DNA from: an uncultured Bacilli bacterium
GTDB taxonomy: Bacteria; Bacillota_I; Bacilli_A; RF39; UBA660
DNA length: 9,130 nucleotides
Assembly (NCBI GenBank): GCA_934096605.1
Contig: CAKOMI010000043.1
Location: forward strand, 1 to 9,130
Reading direction: 5' to 3'
The position numbers and the translations under genes were made by a program. Under the pieces are notes generated by a model. The model worked only from the letters and a program-made list of their open reading frames with translations. It was not told where the DNA came from and did not search any database. Of this stretch, positions 4,999-9,130 are shown in pieces. Numbering within the stretch: position 1 is the stretch's first letter; every line of letters begins with the position of its first letter.

Positions 4999-7363
4999 AT
5001 TTATCTCTAAGTTTTGCATTTAACTTACTTTCAACAGTAATAATTATATTATTAAAACTATTCATTACTTCTTCATCGGTAAGGGTTTTACTTGGATTTA
5101 CAAAAGTTAATTTAAAAGCTAGAGATTTTTCGTTTATGGAAACATTATCACCAACATAGATATCAAATAACGTGCAATCTTTTAAGTTCTCGCCACCAGA
5201 TGATATTATGACACTTTTAACCTCGTCACTCGTGATATTTTTGGAAACGATGAAAGCCATATCTTTTGTTATACTTGGATATTTAGGTGGTTCAGTATAA
5301 GTTATTTTTTCTATGTCTTGCATTAGTTTATTCATTGATAATTCAAATAAATAAATTTCATCTTTATTGGTACTTGGATGAATTCTTCCTATAACACCAA
5401 TTACCTCATTATCAAGTAAGATGCTTGCCGTTATACCAGGATGGAAATTAGGAGCCGTACTAGCTACTATTTGGTAACGATTACTAAAGCCTAGATAGTT
5501 AAGTAAGTTTTCAACAATACCTTTAACATAGTAAAAGTTAACATTTTTACTACCTTGCCATGGATTATTTAGGAATGTTCCTTTTAATAAACCGGCAACT
5601 TTATATTCTTCTTTGTAATTTTCATCATAGGTTTTACTTATTTCGTAAAGGAAGATGTTTTCTACTTTACGAGCTTTATTGTATTCATAGATATTTAATA
5701 GAGATGGAAGAATACTCGTTCTTATTACAGACTTATCAGTGCTCATAGGATTTGGTAAAACCTTTTGTTTTTTATTATCATAGTTAAATAAACTAGCCAT
5801 GACTGGTGAAGTTAGTGTATAAGTTTTTGTTTCGTTTAATCCTAGACTTCTTAGTCTTTTACTAATTAATCTTTTATAGAGAATGTCTTTTTGGTATTTA
5901 CCTTGTCTAATACTTACAACAGGCATAGTTTCAGTAAGATTTTGATAACCATAAAGACGGCCTATTTCTTCGGCTAAGTCATTAACATATGGGTCAATAT
6001 CTAGTCTTCTTTTAGGAATAGTAACTGTAAATTCATCTTTATCTAAAGTGTATGGAAAGGCTAATCTATTTAGTTCATATTCCATATCTTTGGTACTAAT
6101 ATTTATACCTAGTAAGTTATTTATTTCGTCTGGTTTAAATTTAACTATTTTAGGTGTTTTATCTATCTTATCATGGACTATGGTTCCACTTATAATTGTG
6201 GCATCGGCATATTTTTCTAATAGATGACACGCTCTTTGGATAGCAAGACTAGTATATTCGTAAGAAAGACCTTTACCATATCTTATAGAGGCTTCACTTT
6301 TTAGATTTAGTTTTTGGGCTGTATTTCTAATACTTACAGAATCAAATATAGCACTTTCAATAAAGATATTTTTAGTATTAGTAGTAACCTCAGTATTAAG
6401 CCCACCCATAACACCAGCGATGCAGACAGGACCATTATTATTTGCAATTACTATATCACTGTTATTTAAGACTCTTTTGGTGTTATCAAGTGTAGTTAGT
6501 TCTTCATGTTCAGTAGCGTCTCTTACGATGACGTTATCTCCTAGTAAATCTTTATCAAAGAAATGAAGAGGCTGTCCAAATTCAAGCATAACATAGTTAG
6601 AAATATCTACGACATTGTTAATAGAACGCATACCAACTGCATGTAATCTTTTTTTGATAAAATCAGGTGATTCTTTAACTTTAACATTAGTAGCTATTTT
6701 ACCTAAATAATAAGGGCATTTAGTAGTTTTTACATTTAATTTGATATGATTATTTACATCATCTTCTACTTCTTTATAAGTTACACTTGGTAAAGTTACT
6801 TTTTTATTTAGGATAGATGCAATTTCATAAGCAAAACCAATGTGATAGTAACAATCGTTATTACGATGCTTATGGATATCTAATTCATAAACGGTACTTA
6901 ATAGGTTTAGGGATTTTATAGCAGGAGCCCCGACTTGGGCTGTATTTGGAACCTCATATATTCCTTGGGCTATAGTACTTTCATTTTTTTCTTCTAAGCC
7001 TAATTCAAATAAGGCACATAGCATACCATTAGATTCTGTATTATGAATAACACTTTTTTTAATCTCTATACCACCTGGTAAGATAGCCCCTTCTTTGGCT
7101 ACAATTACTTTCATTTGTTCTTTTACATTTGGAGCACCACAGACAATTTGTAATTTTTCAGTTTTAATATCAACAAGGCAAACATGTAAATGCGTATTTG
7201 GAATACTTTCACATTTTGTGACTTCACCTATTACTAAATTATCAATTTTATTAGTGATTACTTTTTCAATATTAATACCAGCTTCAGTTATTTTCTTAGC
7301 AAGTTCGTGATAATCAAGGCCTGATATATCAATATAATCACTTACCCATTCTAAACTAATCAT
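4997..7363 (-). CDS. pheT: Phenylalanine--tRNA ligase beta subunit
   Basis: This is the beta chain of the (alpha-beta)2 enzyme that attaches phenylalanine to tRNA-Phe in the cytoplasm. It binds the tRNA and removes mischarged tyrosine. The product has 788 residues, normal for bacteria. In order it shows an EMAP-like tRNA-binding domain (about 40-150), a B3/4 editing domain (about 205-380) with GQPLHFFD (263-270) and AGVMGG (316-321), a B5 domain (about 400-475), a synthetase-like core (about 480-680), and a C-terminal ferredoxin-fold anticodon-binding domain (about 695-788). Likely editing residues His267, Glu336 and the SEAS turn (356-359) are kept. The usual RFE(R/K)G after them is RYGKG (361-365). 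An in-frame GTG at 7390 is possible, but ATG 7363 follows AAAGGA and begins the typical MISLEWV. It overlaps pheS by 8 nt. Confidence 0.97.
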   Translation of the reverse strand: MISLEWVSDYIDISGLDYHELAKKITEAGINIEKVITNKIDNLVIGEVTKCESIPNTHLHVCLVDIKTEKLQIVCGAPNVKEQMKVIVAKEGAILPGGIEIKKSVIHNTESNGMLCALFELGLEEKNESTIAQGIYEVPNTAQVGAPAIKSLNLLSTVYELDIHKHRNNDCYYHIGFAYEIASILNKKVTLPSVTYKEVEDDVNNHIKLNVKTTKCPYYLGKIATNVKVKESPDFIKKRLHAVGMRSINNVVDISNYVMLEFGQPLHFFDKDLLGDNVIVRDATEHEELTTLDNTKRVLNNSDIVIANNNGPVCIAGVMGGLNTEVTTNTKNIFIESAIFDSVSIRNTAQKLNLKSEASIRYGKGLSYEYTSLAIQRACHLLEKYADATIISGTIVHDKIDKTPKIVKFKPDEINNLLGINISTKDMEYELNRLAFPYTLDKDEFTVTIPKRRLDIDPYVNDLAEEIGRLYGYQNLTETMPVVSIRQGKYQKDILYKRLISKRLRSLGLNETKTYTLTSPVMASLFNYDNKKQKVLPNPMSTDKSVIRTSILPSLLNIYEYNKARKVENIFLYEISKTYDENYKEEYKVAGLLKGTFLNNPWQGSKNVNFYYVKGIVENLLNYLGFSNRYQIVASTAPNFHPGITASILLDNEVIGVIGRIHPSTNKDEIYLFELSMNKLMQDIEKITYTEPPKYPSITKDMAFIVSKNITSDEVKSVIISSGGENLKDCTLFDIYVGDNVSINEKSLAFKLTFVNPSKTLTDEEVMNSFNNIIITVESKLNAKLRDK

Positions 7364-8396
7364 TGTCTTTATCCTTTCTATCAAATTCACTACTGCATCT
7401 TAAGTCGGTTAAGTAAAAAGCTCTTATGTCCGTGATGCCGTATTTTAACATAGCAAGCCTATCAGCCCCAAAGCCAAAGGCAAAACCACTCCATTCTTTG
7501 GGATCATAGCCACCATTTTTCAAGACATTTGGATGAACCATACCCCCACCGGCAACAGTAATCCAACCGGTATTTTTACAAATGTTACAACCTTTACCAC
7601 CACAGTTAAAGCAACTCATGTCAAGTTCAACAGATGGCTCAGTAAATTGATAGTAACTTGGTCTTACTCTTACTTTAGTACTGCTACCAAATAGGTGTCT
7701 TGCAACGACAGCAAATGTTCCTTTTAAATCAGTTAAATGAATATTTTTATCAACTAATAAGCCTTCTATTTGGGTAAACTGATGAGAGTGGGTTGCATCG
7801 TCGTCATCACGACGGTAGGTTTTACCTGGACAAATCATACGTACGGGTTTTTCACCATGATATTTTTCCATTGTTCTTATTTGCACGGGAGATGTTTGAC
7901 TACGTAAAAGAATTTCTTCCCCTTCTAAGTAAAATGTATCTTGAGCATCTCTCGCTGGATGACCTTTGGGAATATTTAATAATTCAAAATTATATTTATC
8001 TTCTTCTATTTCAGGGCCATCAACAATATCATAACCCATACTAATGAAAAGACTCTCAACCTCTTCGATTAATTTCTCTAGGATATTAGGTGAACCTTCT
8101 ATAATAGTTGTGGCTGGCATAGTAACGTCTATAGCCTCATTATTTAATTTTTCATTTAACAGTTGTTCTTCAAAGAAGGATTTTTTAGTATTATAGAGAT
8201 TATTAAATAACTCTTTAACCTCATTTACTTCTTTACCATAGTTTTTTCTTTCTTCTACAGGAACGTCTTTTATTTTACTAGATAGTTCACTTATTGAGCC
8301 TTTTTTGCCCATATATTTTATTTTTAGTTCTTCTAGATCACTTATAGATGATGCCTCATTAAGTGAAGAAGTTATTTCTTTTTTTAATTCATTCAT
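7356..8396 (-). CDS. pheS: Phenylalanine--tRNA ligase alpha subunit
   Basis: This is the catalytic chain of phenylalanyl-tRNA synthetase. It activates phenylalanine with ATP and passes it to tRNA-Phe. The 346-residue length is standard. An N-terminal helical arm (about 1-90) precedes the class II core. Visible are the GPEIEEDKYNFELLN segment near motif 1 (127-141), motif 2 as TYRRDDDDATHSHQFTQIEG (193-212), and motif 3 around GFAFGFGADRLAM (304-316). A CX2CX4CX2C cluster (Cys262, 265, 270, 273) precedes the conserved GMVHPNVL (285-292), an arrangement known in Bacillota enzymes. ATG 8396 follows GAGG with an 8-nt spacer and overlaps the stop of the preceding HAD gene as ATGA. The last codons overlap the pheT start. 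Expression should follow the T-box upstream of the HAD gene. Confidence 0.97.
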   Translation of the reverse strand: MNELKKEITSSLNEASSISDLEELKIKYMGKKGSISELSSKIKDVPVEERKNYGKEVNEVKELFNNLYNTKKSFFEEQLLNEKLNNEAIDVTMPATTIIEGSPNILEKLIEEVESLFISMGYDIVDGPEIEEDKYNFELLNIPKGHPARDAQDTFYLEGEEILLRSQTSPVQIRTMEKYHGEKPVRMICPGKTYRRDDDDATHSHQFTQIEGLLVDKNIHLTDLKGTFAVVARHLFGSSTKVRVRPSYYQFTEPSVELDMSCFNCGGKGCNICKNTGWITVAGGGMVHPNVLKNGGYDPKEWSGFAFGFGADRLAMLKYGITDIRAFYLTDLRCSSEFDRKDKDND

Positions 8397-8998
8397 ATTT
8401 CTTTCCTCAACTTTCTATACATGTAATGTCTATTTTCATCAGTTACTTGAACTGCGTCTAATCCAAATGCCTTTGGGCCTTCAATATCTTTTTGGTAATT
8501 ACCACCAATAAATAAACATTGTTCTTTAGGGGTATATGCTAGGGCTTTTTCATAAGCTTCTTTGTTTGGTTTTAAAGCCGTATCACCAAAGACAAATGTG
8601 TCAATATAACTTAGAAGTCCAGCTTTTTCTAGTCTTTTATACTGGCACTCTTTAAACCAATCACTAACAACTGATATTTGTTTGTTATGACCTTTTAATG
8701 CAACTAATAGTTCTCTTACTCCTTCATAAACCATTGTCATGTTTTGATTTTTAATAAGCCAACTATCTAGTATATCTTTAGTCATGGGTATACCCTTTTG
8801 ATTAAAATAGTTAACTAAACCATCAGGTGTTAAAAAGGGAACTTTTTCTTCATATTCTGTTATATAGGAATATATTTTCTTTAATGATTCTTTATCTAGA
8901 TTTAGATTTTGTTTTAGGTATTCGTTACCAGGTGTCCAATTAGGACATAAAAGAGTATAATCAATATCAAATATGTATCGTGTATAAATTTTTCGCAT
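8393..8998 (-). CDS. HAD-superfamily hydrolase, first gene of the pheST operon
   Basis: This 201-residue protein is a haloacid dehalogenase-fold hydrolase, probably a small-molecule phosphatase acting in the cytoplasm; the substrate is unknown. Motif I is FDIDYTLL (10-17), with nucleophile Asp11 and acid/base Asp13. Motif II contributes Ser112 in VVSDWF, and motif III is Lys143 in GDTALKPNK. Residues about 20-90 form a helical cap as in subfamily I. Motif IV reads FIGGNYQKD (163-171). The usual first Asp of GDxxxxD is Gly166, while Asp171 is kept, so magnesium binding may be altered. An in-frame ATG at 9061 would begin inside the T-box, with residues unlike the family. ATG 8998 follows AGGAGG (9008-9003) and is chosen. 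The gene overlaps pheS by 4 nt, so it is the leading member of the operon. Confidence 0.9.
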   Translation of the reverse strand: MRKIYTRYIFDIDYTLLCPNWTPGNEYLKQNLNLDKESLKKIYSYITEYEEKVPFLTPDGLVNYFNQKGIPMTKDILDSWLIKNQNMTMVYEGVRELLVALKGHNKQISVVSDWFKECQYKRLEKAGLLSYIDTFVFGDTALKPNKEAYEKALAYTPKEQCLFIGGNYQKDIEGPKAFGLDAVQVTDENRHYMYRKLRKEI

Positions 8999-9013
8999 AA
9001 AACCTCCTAAAAT

Positions 9014-9072
9014 TAAAAAAATCCTAAAATATGGGACGGACAAATCCGCGGTACCACCCAAATTCTAGGATT
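9014..9072 (-). terminator. T-box leader terminator
   Basis: Read on the minus strand, AATCCTA (9072-9066) and the following bases to GGG (9057) pair with CCC (9035-9033 region) through TAGGATT (9026-9020). The stem has 16 positions with one mismatch and one G-U wobble, followed by seven T residues (9021-9015). The conserved T-box sequence lies inside its 5' side, so forming the antiterminator would break this hairpin. This is the attenuating switch before the HAD-pheS-pheT operon. Confidence 0.85.
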
Positions 9073-9130
9073 ACTAGCACTTTTTTCTTTAACGCATGAA
9101 TTACGAATTGAAACTCCCATATTGAAATTC
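9014..9130 (-). promoter_or_regulatory. T-box riboswitch (tRNA-Phe sensing), 3' part
   Basis: The minus strand carries the canonical T-box core GGGTGGTACCGCGG (9059-9046) and the downstream GTCCGTCCC. In such leaders, uncharged tRNA pairs its anticodon with a specifier codon in stem I and its NCCA end with the UGGN bulge, favouring the antiterminator. The bulge here is UGGU, which fits a tRNA ending ACCA, as tRNA-Phe does. Many other tRNAs share this end. The stem I region with the specifier codon and the promoter lies beyond 9130. Phenylalanine specificity is therefore inferred from pheS and pheT downstream. Confidence 0.93.

Noticed and set aside
7364..7390. Upstream GTG start for pheT, adding nine residues
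   Set aside because: The ribosome site AAAGGA lies between this GTG and ATG 7363, and the family begins at MISLEWV.
5560..8511. Plus-strand frames of 62 to 83 codons opposite pheT, pheS and the HAD gene
   Set aside because: All lie antisense to well-conserved genes, lack ribosome sites and have compositions expected of complementary strands.
8999..9061. Upstream ATG start for the HAD gene
   Set aside because: The 21 extra codons would be translated from the T-box antiterminator and terminator, and AGGAGG points to ATG 8998.
1..9130. CRISPR array, insertion sequence or integrase
   Set aside because: No regularly spaced repeats, no terminal inverted repeats bounding a transposase, and no recombinase motifs were seen in any frame.

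Overview
The window looks like low-GC Gram-positive DNA (Bacillota, possibly a Mollicutes-like or Erysipelotrichia-like gut lineage). The reasons are its strong A+T richness, A/T-rich codon use, AGGAGG-type ribosome binding sites, and a T-box leader upstream of phenylalanyl-tRNA synthetase genes. UGA appears to be a stop, because tryptophan is encoded by TGG in the intact genes. TAA and TAG dominate as stops, and only one intact gene ends in TGA. This assignment rests on style and gene content, not on any database match.

Layout. Positions 1-126 (+) are the 3' end of tmRNA (ssrA), ending in a complete T arm, an acceptor strand and CCA. Next comes a short spacer with repeated ATTGTGCA half-sites and a perfect 19-bp hairpin. 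A Fic-family AMP-transferase gene with a C-terminal winged helix follows (284-1363, +), with an intrinsic terminator. Positions 1466-1921 hold a decayed gene in one frame, with several stops and its own terminator. Two unrecognised genes on the minus strand (2212-2976 and 3063-3584) carry almost identical 30-nt promoter/leader segments. A probable frameshifted small membrane-protein gene lies at 3621-3879. A two-gene plus-strand operon follows: an unrecognised 204-residue protein (4010-4624) and a DUF4186 protein (4627-4974). A bidirectional terminator separates it from the minus-strand housekeeping operon: HAD-family hydrolase (8393-8998), pheS (7356-8396) and pheT (4997-7363). That operon is preceded by a Phe-type T-box whose distal part runs off the window at 9130.

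How it fits together. The right half is a translation operon. Uncharged tRNA is expected to stabilise the T-box antiterminator, switching on the HAD gene, pheS and pheT together. The genes are coupled by 4- and 8-nt overlaps. The left half, from ssrA to the pheT terminator, is a patchwork of a Fic protein, orphan genes and gene remnants. It lies directly behind ssrA, a well-known integration site, so it is best read as an accessory and eroding region. No integrase, transposase or second attachment site is visible, so a mobile origin is inferred only.

No complete new defence or mobile system could be demonstrated. The most unusual points are the HAD gene leading a T-box pheST operon, the twin leaders of two unrelated orphan genes, the operator-like repeats before fic, and the two broken genes.
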